This document shows positions 48,641-64,000 of a stretch of 64,000 bases of DNA, one piece after another; position 1 is the first letter of the stretch, and every line of letters begins with the position of its first letter. This stretch comes from Neocallimastix lanati (nom. inval.) (lineage: Eukaryota; Neocallimastigomycota; Neocallimastigomycetes; Neocallimastigales; Neocallimastigaceae): contig JACVTC010000006.1 of the NCBI GenBank assembly GCA_016946835.1, positions 758,501 through 822,500 on the forward strand, in the 5' to 3' direction. A program made the position numbers and the translations under genes. Below the pieces are notes generated by a model. It worked only from the letters and a program-made list of their open reading frames with translations, did no database searches and was not told the origin of the DNA.

Positions 48641-50071
48641 CAAATGATACGTTTTTTTTATAAGTATCAATGTTTTGTGAGTTAGCAAGATAATATTAAA
48701 TAAAATAATATATTCTAATACGGAAATATATGTTAAATTTTACACACGTTTTATTAAAACAAAATATAAAGAATTATAATAGCAAAAACAATATTATAGT
48801 AATAAATAAATATAATATTGAAAAAAGGTATTAAAAAATTTGTTATAAAAATAAAATAATATAATAAAATGATAATAATAATAATAGATTTAAAATAATA
48901 TAATAAAATGATAATAATAATAATAGATTTATAAAAGTTAAATAAAATATAGATAAATAAAAAAAAAATATAGTAGGGTTAGTTAATAAAATAAAAATAA
49001 AAAATATAATATAAAAATAATATTAATAATTATAAATGATTAATTAAAATTAAATAAATATTAAAATATAGATAAATGAATAAAAAAAATTATAGTAGTT
49101 GTAAATTATGTTAAGAATGTAACTGAAATCTCACAATCTCAATTATGATTATTTATAATTAATATGGCTTTTATTTATTTATATTTAATTATATGAATAT
49201 TACATAATAAAGAATATTACAGTTTAACAAAATATAATAAATAAGATTTATAAGAATGTGGTCCAAAACGCCAATTTTTTTTTTTGAAACTTTAATAAGC
49301 CATCTATTTATTTGTGGCTTTTAAAATTTATATTATTACGCCATAAAATTTAATATAATTTTAAGTAAAAAAGAAATAAATGTATAAATAAATAAATAAA
49401 TAAATAAATAAAAATTAAAAAGGTCAATAAAAAATAAAATATTTTTATATAATTTTTTTTTTTGACAATCATGTTATAAGGAAAATGATAAATAATTATT
49501 TTCCTTATAACCTTATTTTTTATATTTTATTATTAATATTTATATTATATTTTTATATTTTATATTTTATTATTGATATTATATTTTTATATTTTTCTAT
49601 TAATATTATATTTTTATATTTTTAAATTTTTATATTTTATTATTAATATCAATATAATATTTTTATATTTTATTATTAAAAAATTTTATTTTATAAATTT
49701 ATATTTAAATTAATATTATTTAAAATATTAATTTTTTATATTATAACTAAAACTTTAGTTGTTATTATACCATCTTAATAATAGAATTAAACCTTTTATT
49801 TTATATATAATTTATAAATAAAATATTAAATAATAATAAAAATTACAAAATAATATTTTTATAAAACTTAAACTATAGCTGTAAATTGAAATTTCAAAAA
49901 TTAAAATTTGTTGTTCACATTTCAATTACTGTTTATATATTAACGCAACCGTTTTGTAGAGATATATAAATAGGTTTTTTACACATATGAATTCACATGT
50001 CTATCCCATATTATATATATGGGCTTGTAAAGAACATATATACTTTGGTATATATATCTTATACTATATCA
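48641..50071. other. AT-rich spacer with no gene seen
   Basis: About 1.4 kb with short duplications (AAAATGATAATAATAATAAT at 48867 and 48905; ATAGATAAATAAAAAAA-like at 48950 and 49075). No coding similarity. Confidence 0.5.
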
Positions 50072-50440
50072 GTACGACGTCGGCGCTCCAAATTCCTAAG
50101 CAGAGGTAGCTCCAGTAGACATGTCTAGCTAAATAATATCCGTGTTATCCTATAGAAATTGAACTCGTAACCCTCTCAGTATAGGCTATACAACTACACT
50201 AGGATGCCATGGGTGATCAAATATAGAAATTAAATACGTGGCAATCCAATAATGGTAGGAGCGGAATTAATACTTACCTGAAATTGTGCCATTATAACCC
50301 CTTTACCCTTTCTCCAAACCCTATCGGGAAAATCAGATCAAGAATAGATACCAGCAGGGGTTGGCTGGACACCAGATGATTATTAAGTCGCCACATAACA
50401 ACCAGTAGAAAGCCCAGTTCTACTTTATATGCTAAAAAAT
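50072..50440. ncRNA. GC-rich island, candidate non-coding RNA locus
   Basis: About 370 bases with clearly higher G+C than the surrounding sequence and no protein-like frame. In very AT-rich genomes structured RNA genes stand out this way. On the plus strand ATACTTACCTG at 50270-50280 equals the 5' end of U1 snRNA (the 5' splice-site-pairing region), and GATCAAGAA at 50336-50344 matches the U1-70K loop consensus GAUCANGAAG except the last base. The 55-nt gap between them and the lack of a clear Sm site do not fit a normal U1. On the minus strand 50201-50155 has A- and B-box-like motifs too close together for a tRNA. A SINE or a minus-strand exon ending CAG|GTAAGT are alternatives. Confidence 0.35.
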
Positions 50441-50836
50441 GCTATATATATTTGTTGTTTTAAAAAGACTTAAAACTTAATAATTTAATTAGATTATAAT
50501 ATAAATAAAATAATTAATTCATAAATTCTTTATTAGTATATATTAAAAAAAATTAATTAATATTAATTTAGAATAAATAAATAATTAAATTTTTTTTATA
50601 TACATTAAATAAATAATTTATTTTTAAATAATAAAAATTAAAATATTTTCATATATACTTTATGTATCTGTTTTTTTTAAAAAAATTAAAAGAAAAAGAA
50701 ATAATTAAAATACTTTTTATCTTTTAAAAAAAATTGAATATTTAATTGTTCAGAATTAATATTAAAAAATAATATTTAGATAATTAATATAATAATTTAA
50801 AAGATATAATTAAAAACTATATATTAAAATTTAAAA

Positions 50837-52252
50837 ATGGAAGAAAACATAACTATTTATATAAGTGAGTCTAATAAAGGAGAAGAACAAATCATTATTA
50901 ATAAACAATATAAATTTAATTTTTCACATTCAAGGAAAGATAATTCAAGAGTTTATAAATGTACCGAATATAAAAAAAATAATAAATGTAAATCTTTTAT
51001 TATTTTAAATAATGAGAAAGAAATCTTAAAATATGAGAGTTTACATAATCATCCTGGAAACGAATATAGTGTATCCCTATCTGTAATGAAACATAAAATT
51101 AAAGACGAAATTAAAAAACATTCAAATCCTTTTGATATAAAACGAAAAAGACTATATAATGAAATTTCTAAAGAAATGGGATTTATATATCCGTGTCCTG
51201 AATATATTTCAGTTAAAACTCTAATATTAAGAAGTATTAATAAAAAACTACCATCCAATGTAACAACTTTTAATGAAATTCCTAATGAATCTGAATATTA
51301 TAAAACTGAACGAAATGAAGATTTTATGAGATTCAAAAATTCTGATTTAGTAATTTTTCAATCCCCTTTTCAAGCAAAATTATTTAAGAAATATAATATT
51401 GATATATTTGTGGATTGTACTTTTTATATCGCACCTAAATTTAGTCAACAAGTGTTTATTACTAGAACTTACGTTAAAGAATTGAATAATTTTTATACTA
51501 CTTCTTATGCAATATTAAGAAATAAAAAGCAAAAAACATATAAAATGTTATTCAATAAATTAAAACGAAATTCTAATAATAATATTATAACTGAACCAAA
51601 TGTACATTGCGATTTTGAAAAAGGCATATCCAAAGCAGTTAAAAAAATATTTCCTAATATAAATATTAAATACTGTATTTGGCATTATAAAAATTTATTA
51701 GAAATTAAAAAAAAATTGTGCCGTAATGAAGTGAACGATGATGAAAAAATATTTAATTATTACAAAGGAATTTCAAACTTACCATTTATCAACCCTGAAT
51801 ATATAATGGATATTTTTTCATTAATTAAAACTAAATCCATTGAAAAAAATTCTTGTCAATTTTTAAAATTTTTAGAATATTTTTATGAAACATATTTAAT
51901 TGGTTACGATATGAAAAGTTGGAATTATTATAATAATATTGAACATATAACCAATAATGCTTCAGAATCACTCAATAATTCTTTAAATAAGCTATTTCCA
52001 ATGAAACCAAATTTTTATGAATTAATAAATAAATTAAAAGAATAGGAACATTTATCATATTATGATTACCAAATGAAAATAAAAGGAATTTGGAGAATGA
52101 AAAAAAAAATAAAAACAAAAACTGATGAAATTAATATCTTAATTGAAAAATACAAAAATAAAGAAGCCAAGTTAATTGATATTAAATATGATAGAAGTGA
52201 TCTTACTAAATTGTGGTTTGAATGTTTAACTAATTTAAATAATATTTTATAA
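50837..52252 (+). pseudogene. FLYWCH-MULE transposase with one in-frame stop
   Basis: A Mutator-like transposase. Bases 50837-52045 encode 402 residues ending in TAG; the same frame then continues EHLSYYDYQMKIKGIWRMKK for 68 more codons to a TAA at 52250-52252. The stop is probably a Gln codon changed by one base. Residues 25-73 form a FLYWCH-type zinc finger (Cys42, Cys51, His70, His72) for DNA binding. The MULE catalytic domain has Asp193 (FVDCTFYIAP), Asp259 (VHCDFEKGI), the CxxH motif Cys280-His283, and Glu377 (NNASESLNN). Terminal inverted repeats could not be identified in the AT-rich flanks. Apart from the stop, the enzyme looks complete. Confidence 0.85.
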
Positions 52253-52689
52253 ATATTATTTAATAATAAATAATTATGAAATGACAGAGGAATTTTCAAA
52301 AGAAAAAATCATTAAAATTCTTTCATACAAAAACTTATAATTAAATTTATTAATTAAAATTTTATAATTATTAAAAAGTTAAAATGTTTATATACTTGAT
52401 AAATTTTATGTAGTTTAAATAAATATTCTATAATTTTATTATTATAATTAATTTTATTAATAATTGTTTAAATATTTTATTAATATTTTCTTTAAAATAA
52501 ATAATCCTATATTTTTATACTTTATTATTAATATCAATAATATATTTTTATATTTTTATATTTTATTATTAATATTTATAATTAATTTTATTAATAATTG
52601 TTTAAATATTTTATTAATATTTTTTTTAAATAAATAAATCTATATAATTGCTAAAGTATTTTATTAATAGTTAAATATTTTATTTTTCT
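52253..52689. other. AT-rich spacer with an imperfect duplication
   Basis: TTTTATTAATAATTGTTTAAATATTTTATTAATATTTT-like sequence occurs at about 52451 and 52571. No gene. Confidence 0.5.
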
Positions 52690-54405
52690 TTTAATTTATT
52701 GCTTATATATTTAATTTCTTTATCTTCTCCAGTAAGATATCATCAACATAAAGACATAATATAGCACATAAATTTCCATTGTGGTATTTTGTAAATAAAC
52801 ATTGATCAATACTCAATTGTTTTAAAACAATATTTTTAAATAACCTGATATTTCTTTATACCATTGTCTTCCGACTTGTTTCAAACCATATAGAGCCTTA
52901 TTTAATATCCAATATTTTCCAGAATTATAATTTTTATCTCCTTCTGGTATGTCTACGTATATTTCTTCTTCTAATTTGGAATTTAAATAAGCTGCCTTTA
53001 TATCCATTTGTCTTAAGTTCCATTTGTATTGTGATGCAATGGGAATTGTAATTCTTAAACTATCTGCTTCAATTGTTGGTGAATATGTTGATGTATAGTT
53101 AACACCTTTTCTCTGTTTGAATCCACGAGCAACTAATCTTGCTCTTTTAACACCATTATCTTTAGTAGTAAATTCCCATCTAGTATCAATTAAAGTAGTA
53201 TCTTTAGGAATATTATTAACTATTCTCATTACTTTTTGTTCATACATATTATTGATTTCTTTTTTAATTACATCTTTCCATTTATTTGAATCGTTAGAAT
53301 TTATTGCTTCATCATAACTCTTAGGATTAACTGTTTTAATTAATAATACTTTGTTTTTCTTTATTGTTAATTGTTCATTATCATTTGTATTTTCTTTTTC
53401 ATTTAAATCAATGAATTTTCTTTTGTTGTTATTTTTATGAGTATCAGTATTTTCCATTTCATTATTTTCTAAATTATTTTTGTCATTATCTTTAATATTT
53501 ATAGCCATATCATTATTATTAGAATTATTTAAATTGTTGTTTGAACTTTTATCAATTAATATATCAGAGTTTTGATTTGTGTTTAAGTTTTCATGTTTTT
53601 TATTCAAATTCATGTAATTATTAATATTGTTATTAATGCTATTATTGTTATTGTTTAATATAATTTTATTATTGCTATTAATAATTTCTTGGTTGTTATT
53701 ATTTGAATTATTTGAATTATTTAATTGATCATAACTGCCTTTTTCCCCCTTAATTGAATAATTCGAAGGAAAAATAGAATTAATATATTCTTCTAATAGA
53801 AAGGTAGTATTAATAGTTCTAGGAATATTTTCCAATAAACGTCTCTAACTGATATAATACAGTTAGAAGATAATACTAAAATAAGGTAAACAGTAGAGTC
53901 CGAAGCATAACCAAGAAAAATTCCAGGTTTAGAATTATTTTCAAATTTATTCTTTTTATGATTATTATAGAAATATACTCTTCAACCAAAAACATGTAGG
54001 TGTGAAATATCAATAGGTTTGTTGAAGAAAATTTCATCTGAGATTTTTGAATTATTACCTTGATGAGGATTAAGGTTATATAAACGATATGCACATAGAT
54101 TAGCAGAATCCCAAAAATTAAAAGATAATTTGGCAGAATTAAGTAGTGTAGTTGCACAATTATTAAGAGTTTGATCAATTTGTTCTGAACGACCATTTTG
54201 TTGTGAGTAGCCAGGAGTTGAATGAATTAATTTTATACCATTTTCGGAAAGATACTTGTTGAAATTTTCATTGGTGTATTCTGTTCCGTTGTCGGTTTTT
54301 AAAGTTTTAATTGTAAATTCAGTAGTATTATTCATTAATTTGTGAAATTTAATAAATGCGTTATAAACATCAGATTTATTTTTTAAAAGGTAAATACAGC
54401 TTTCT
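52690..54405 (-). pseudogene. copia remnant Q: integrase, linker, RT N-terminal part
   Basis: Bases 54405-53982: LLKNKSDVYNAFIKFHKLMN, LKTDNGTEYTNENFN (second catalytic Asp), GYSQQNGRSEQID (Glu), HLHVFG. A frameshift leads to PGIFLGYASDS (about 53920). Bases 53835-52822 contain an Asn-rich linker, then KWKDVIKKEINNMYEQKVM, TRWEFTTKDNGVKRARLVAR, MDIKAAYLNSKLEEEIYVDI and NKALYGLKQVGRQWYKEI; the catalytic LYVDDI is at about 52760-52745 in another frame. It ends there, and RNase H and LTR are missing. Confidence 0.85.
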
Positions 54406-55840
54406 TTCATTTAAAAGAAATAAACTGTCTATAGATAACTTAAGTGAACAGGGATATAAAACAGTATTCTATAGACATAATGATAAGAATTTAGTTCTAG
54501 TAGTATATAGTCCAAACAAAGTGAAGGTATTCACAAAGTCGATCGCTTCCAGAGCAAAGTTTTTTTTTTTTTGAGAAAGAATTAATGTACGATAATAGCA
54601 AGAACAAATAACTTATATTACGATTCACAAGAATTTTAATACAATAATTACCCTCTTAATTAAAGCATAAATGACCACATTTGAAATTCAAATTTACAAA
54701 GTCCTGATTTTTATAATTTAAATTATTTAAATAAAAATAATAACAGTTAAAATGAAAAAAAAATAATTATTTTTGAAATGAATATAGTGATTACATATAA
54801 ATAAAAATATTAATTATAATGGAAAAAAATTTTATTAATTTAAATTTAAATTCTAATTACATCTACGATCAAAATCCATTTAGTCAATTTTCAAATATAA
54901 AAGCCAGTTTAAACAATAATTGTAATACAGAAACGCATGTTTGTGGAAGAATTCGAGATAATATAAAAGTTGGTAAAGTTATTTAATTCAAATAAAAATT
55001 TAAAATTTAAAAATGTTAACAAAGATTTAAATATAAATAAACATTTAAATATTAAAGAAAATAAAGAAAACTTAAATAATACAAACAAAAAAGATAAAAG
55101 TACGTTAGAAAATGTCATGAATAATAAAAACAACGTGATAAAAATTTAAAATCTAATATTCTAAATAACAACATAAATAATATTGATATTACAAAAATTA
55201 CAGAATCAAATTCAAAATAGTTTAAAATTAAAATTAAATAGTACAAAAATAAAGTAGATGTTCATACAATAAATATTACAGAAGGTGATATAAGTAAACA
55301 ATGATAAAAATGAACGTATTGAATTAAACACAAAAATAAGAAAAAGTGGCCAAGGAAGCAACTTAAATGACACTTCTACAGTAAATAAGGAGGTAAACAG
55401 TAACACAAGTAAACAAAATTTCTCTGAAGAAATAAATTTAAATAATAATTACCATAATATTAATCAAGATAGTAGTGAAAGTAACAAAGAAACCTAAAGA
55501 GACAGGTAAAATCAAAAGAAAACCAAAAGAAATGAAGAGCTTTAAGAATAATATTCAAAGCGATTCACTTATACCAGCAGAAAACTTAGGAGAACCATAT
55601 AATTACGGAGACATAAATAATAAAAAAAGATAAGGAAAAACGGTTACAAACAGTAAACGACGAATTAATGAATATAAAAAATTTAAAAGTGAGTTTATTA
55701 CAAAGATCCTAATGAACACAAATTTAATCTCTGTAAAGCGGGTATTTAAATAAATATAATTCAGATAACACAATAAATAAAAGAACAGATTAGTTGTGAT
55801 AGGATTTAAACAAAAATACAGAATTATGGAATGGCCTATA
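54400..55840 (+). pseudogene. copia remnant R: protease end, Asn/Lys-rich linker, RT entry
   Basis: 54400-54560: SFKRNKLSIDNLSEQGYKTV and DKNLVLVVYSPNKVKVFTKS are the end of protease (compare SFKRSLLSIDHLSDDNYKIV in J). After a gap, 54820-55480 is Asn/Lys-rich in many frames. 55520-55840 reads GDINNKK, then DKEKRLQTVNDELMNIKNLK and NLISVKRVF..KYNSDNTIN, the beginning of copia RT. Integrase is absent. It abuts remnant Q head to head at about 54400. Confidence 0.65.
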
Positions 55841-56326
55841 ATAAAACTTTCTCATCCACATTGAGAAAGTTGAATTACTGACCAAGTTATATATTATAAA
55901 TTACTAACTTAAGGGTCTTTCATCCGATAATATTCGTATTTTAATTATATTATTATTAGAATTAATAGTTTTTATTAATTAATTTTTTTTTTTTAATAAT
56001 TTTACTCTATTTTATTTTTATTGAATTTTAATTAATTTTTTTTTTTTTTTTATAATTTTACTTTATTTTATTTTTATCGTATTTTAATTTAATATTATTA
56101 TTTTACTGATAATTATTGATTTTTAATTTTTAATTTTATTTTTATTTTTTACTTTTAATTATTATTTTGTAATTCTTAATCGTTATTTTATATTAAATTG
56201 TATTTTCTATTTTTTATTTTTTGTTTCTTATTTATTTTTTTTTTTTTTTTTTTTTTAAATTACTTCTTAATGATTTTTGTCCATAATTCATCATGTTCGT
56301 TACAATCAGTGTAAATTTTTAATAGT
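55841..56326. other. T-rich sequence 3' of the LRR gene
   Basis: Long T-runs on the plus strand (A-runs on the gene's strand) and no ORF. It is the downstream region of the minus-strand LRR gene; a polyadenylation site is likely but not identifiable in such composition. Confidence 0.5.
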
Positions 56327-60990
<4,664 letters not shown>

Positions 60991-62022
60991 TTTTTTTTTT
61001 TTTTTTTTTTTTTCTTTACAAATTATTTTTAATAAACACTATTCTATTAAAATATTTTTATATATATGATTTTATTTATTTATTTTTTTTTTTTTTTATA
61101 TATATCTATATAAATAACGTTTAAAATTTGTTCTTTTTCAATTAATAAATTTTTTTTTTTCTTTGTAAAAAAAAAAAAAAACTAAAAAGAAATCATTTCC
61201 TTTAAATAATAAAAATAAAAAATAAACTATTTCCTAATTAAAAAAAAAGAAAAAATATTTAGATTAAAAGAATATTCTTTTAATTTAAATTTTTAAAACA
61301 GTCCAGAATTATAATTAATAATAAAATATAATAATAATGTTTAAATAATTAAAAAATTATATTAAAATATGTTACACAGGCAACAAATTTGTTACACAAA
61401 AATAAAAAATTTATTTTAATTTTTCTTTTTAAAAATTAAAAACTTTTAATTTTTATGTCTGAATGTAAAAGTTAATAGTATAATAATAATGATGATTATT
61501 TTATTATTTTATTATTCTATTATTTATTATTTATTATTTTATTATTTATTAATTTTTATTTTTTTTTCGTTAAGAAAGATTTTATTCAATTAAAGAATCT
61601 GTCATTACAATATTATTTAATACTAATAATGAAAGACTACTAAAGAAAATAATTATATATTTTTTTGTAAAATTATAAAATAATAAATATATTCATTTCT
61701 AATTTTTAAAGTGTTAAATATTTAATTAACAAAAATTTAATATAATAATAATGTTTAAATAATTAAAGAAATTATATTAAAAATATGTAACAAAACAAAT
61801 TTTTTTAGTATTTTATATTTTATAATAAATTTTTTATATAATAATATTAAATTTAATAATTATTTCTTTTTTTAATACTCATTAAATGAATTCTAAATGA
61901 TGATATTATATAAATTTTTTTATAAAAAAAATAGTTTTAATAATAAATAGAACTCTCTAATCAATACGTAAAATTATTCATGTTCATGTCGATAAATCAT
62001 TAAAATAGATTAATATTTATGT

Positions 62023-62075
<53 letters not shown>

Positions 62076-62298
62076 ATTATTTTTTTTATTAATAATTTTA
62101 TAGTAAAGAATAAAATCCTCGATTGGTATCCATGATATGGGTAGAAATTCTGAGAACGAGTTCCGAAAGAAATGAATTTTAGGTTCTTCATAGAATCAAG
62201 AGCTCAAGCTACAGGTATGTAGTCCCTGATCATGTTTGTACACTCTTTTCATTATCAAAAAGAGTGTTTCAATAATAAAAAAAATAAAACTATAAGGT
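60991..62298. other. AT-rich region upstream of the LRR gene
   Basis: Contains T23 at 60991-61013 abutting the supposed signal-peptide frame, a duplicated stretch (AATATAATAATAATGTTTAAAT at about 61328 and 61738), A46 at 62028-62073 and a 10-bp perfect hairpin ACACTCTTTT/AAAAGAGTGT at 62239-62267. The promoter of the LRR gene should be here but no element is recognisable. Confidence 0.5.
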
Positions 62299-63320
62299 AT
62301 GGTAAAAATAAATTTAACAAAAGCAAAGAAAGAAAATATAACTATAACCCTTCAAACAACAAACCAATGTCCACTTTGTGCAAATTCTAAATCAAAAGAT
62401 AAACCATTCTATTCATCAATCAATAAATCAAAAGCTATTTTTGAACTAATTCACATGGATATGATTGGTCCAATACCAAATTCAATTTACGGTTCAAAAT
62501 ATTTCTTCACTATTTTGGATGATTTTTCCTGATATGTCTGGATACTTTTCCTTAAGAATAAAAACAACACTTTTGATCTATTTTTTAACTGGTTCAATCA
62601 GTAAATAATGAACTCAACAACATGAAAGATTTAAACATATATGAATCAGTTAATACCATTCCACCGGGTGCAATGGTATTAATACTCCAATATCTGCACA
62701 TTACAATTTCAATATAGAACAAATAGATATAAACGCAACATATTTAAATGCTGGTTTAAACGAAGACTTATTTATGAAACCTCCAAAAGGACATATAAAG
62801 ATTATAATAGAAAATATTGGAAATTGAATAAAGCCATTTACGGTCTAAAACAAAGTGGTGCTAAATGGAACGACGAACTTAACAATTATCTCATTAAAAT
62901 AGGATATAAAAGATTAATCTCTGAACCTTGCCTATACATAAAGTGTAATTATTATGACAAACTACAATCTATACTTGCTGTTTATGTTGATGACATATTA
63001 ATAGCTGGGACAAAAATTGTTATAGAAAAAATAAAAATATCTAATTAGAAAGGGATTCAAAATCAAAGAAATAGGTAATGTAGATTATATAATTGGTATA
63101 AAATTCATCAAGCATAACAATGGTTACTTTTTAAATCAATCTAGATATTATATATAAAAAAGATTTATTAGTCAAACATAATATAATTAACTGTAAGCCA
63201 ATTAGAAATATGATCTAGAAAATGAGAGTTTGAGAAAGGTAAAAATAGACGAAACAAAATACCGAAGTATAATAGGGAACCTACTGTATCTCGCCATATA
63301 TTGTACGAAACCAAACCATA
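62299..63320 (+). pseudogene. copia remnant S: integrase start fused to RT
   Basis: 62299-62570: NQCPLCANSKSKDKPFYSS is the second half of the zinc-binding region, then FELIHMDMIGPIPNSIYGSK with the first catalytic Asp and FFTILDDFS. Near 62600 it breaks and RT begins at about 62720 (INATYLNAGLNEDLFM), 62824-63048 gives MNKAIYGLKQSGAKWNDELN and the catalytic YVDDILIAG, and 63050-63310 continues in shifting frames (IGNVDYIIGIKFI, IGNLLYLAI). Most of the integrase and the RT entry are deleted. Confidence 0.8.
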
Positions 63321-63339
63321 ATTTTATGTAAGTAACTAA

Positions 63340-64000
63340 GTAATTGTTAACTGTTCAAAGTTCACAATTTTTATATCTAGTCTATAATTTTTTTTTCATT
63401 TCATCTACTCCAATTACTTTAAAAAGGTCCATATTTTCAGGTAAATAACTTATAAAAAGGTAGAGCGTCGTAGTTCTTCTGTTTCTTTAACCATACCTTG
63501 TTTAATAATCTGTTCCTAGGGAAATTATCCATACAATTTAATCTATGTTGTCTAAGTATCTAGTTTGGGAGACTTCTAGGATATACTTTTAAGTTTTCTA
63601 GATTATGGATAAAACTATTAATTATTTTTGTTTCTCCAAAAGAATGTTCCAAGTCTGCCGTCTTAGGTGAGTTATTTACTTGGTAATTATACAGCATGAG
63701 GAATAGAGGCTGTTGTGTGGACGTACCGATGGAATTATTATAGAGGAATTCTGCTAAAAACTTGTAATACAGCTCTTCCCATACCTGGACAGTTGTCATT
63801 GTTCCTCCTTCTTTTTGTCTTCAATATCATTGGAGGGTCTTTTTGGATCCATCATACCTAACAAAGCCATACTGGGTATCTTCCACTTACAGCTATACTC
63901 GTATCTTTCCAAGAATTCGTCTTTATAATTCAATTAGGAAGGTATTGCACCTCCTTAAACATTCAATATAACCATCTAGTGTTTGCTTCTCAGTGGGGTA
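63340..64000 (-). pseudogene. gypsy integrase C-terminal fragment T
   Basis: Bases 63799-63560: WEELYYKFLAEFLYNNSIGT and TQQPLFLMLYNYQVNNS resemble the LAEFAYNNS...PF.LLYG region of gypsy integrases. Further left in broken frames come RLLNKVWLKKQKNY and YGPFKVIGV, the usual VWL and GPFKV motifs of the C-terminal domain. Bases 63800-64000 have no clear assignment. It continues beyond the window or is truncated. Confidence 0.6.

Noticed and set aside
50147-50205. tRNA gene on the minus strand in the GC-rich island
   Set aside because: The closing stem ATCCTA/TAGGAT spans only 59 nt and the A and B boxes are 35 nt apart; no anticodon stem can be drawn.

Overview
The window is a repeat-dominated stretch of an extremely AT-rich eukaryotic genome. 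Nearly all recognisable coding sequence belongs to LTR retrotransposons of the Ty1/copia and Ty3/gypsy types, one of them a chromovirus with a C-terminal chromodomain. Asparagine-rich low-complexity proteins, A/T-rich introns with GTAAGT donors, long (ATT)n runs and homopolymers, and a MULE-type transposase are also present. This combination fits an anaerobic gut fungus (Neocallimastigomycota) best. That is an inference; other AT-rich eukaryotes cannot be excluded from sequence alone.

Layout. 1-3.5 kb: decayed gypsy RT fragment and an open reading frame fusing a copia gag to an RNase H tail. 4.4-7.6 kb and 13.6-16.3 kb: four solo LTRs of one TGATACGG family around a decayed minus-strand gypsy element (8.9-13.1 kb). 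16.5-39.7 kb: a nest of LTR elements whose boundaries are set by LTR pairs and target duplications. Copia H (16537-39696) has its 5' LTR split by element G (16743-32193). G contains copia J (18112-27560), whose protease region is split by gag-only element K (19783-22689), and also a 1.26 kb TRIM-like element L (27702-28964). H is broken again in its RNase H by chromovirus I (33744-39127). 39.7-48.6 kb: rearranged TGATACGG-type elements around a decayed copia P. 50.1-50.4 kb: a GC-rich island, possibly non-coding RNA. 50.8-52.3 kb: FLYWCH/MULE transposase with one in-frame stop. 52.7-55.8 kb: two copia remnants in opposite orientation. 56.3-61.0 kb: the only convincing host gene, a minus-strand leucine-rich-repeat membrane protein built from one-repeat exons, mostly exactly 66 nt. 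62.3-64 kb: more copia and gypsy debris.

Points that stand out: (1) the LRR gene, with one repeat per exon and microsatellites in matching introns; (2) chromovirus I, with an intact 995-codon ORF that lacks the RT and RNase H yet has apparently identical LTRs and a clean 5-bp target duplication; (3) arrays of short hairpins, some with compensatory changes, in the leaders of several unrelated elements; (4) a shared copia primer-binding site that matches the anticodon arm, not the 3' end, of tRNA-Lys(CUU); (5) LTR divergence that runs opposite to nesting order.

All boundaries, identities and folds were read by eye. No database search, folding program or alignment was run.
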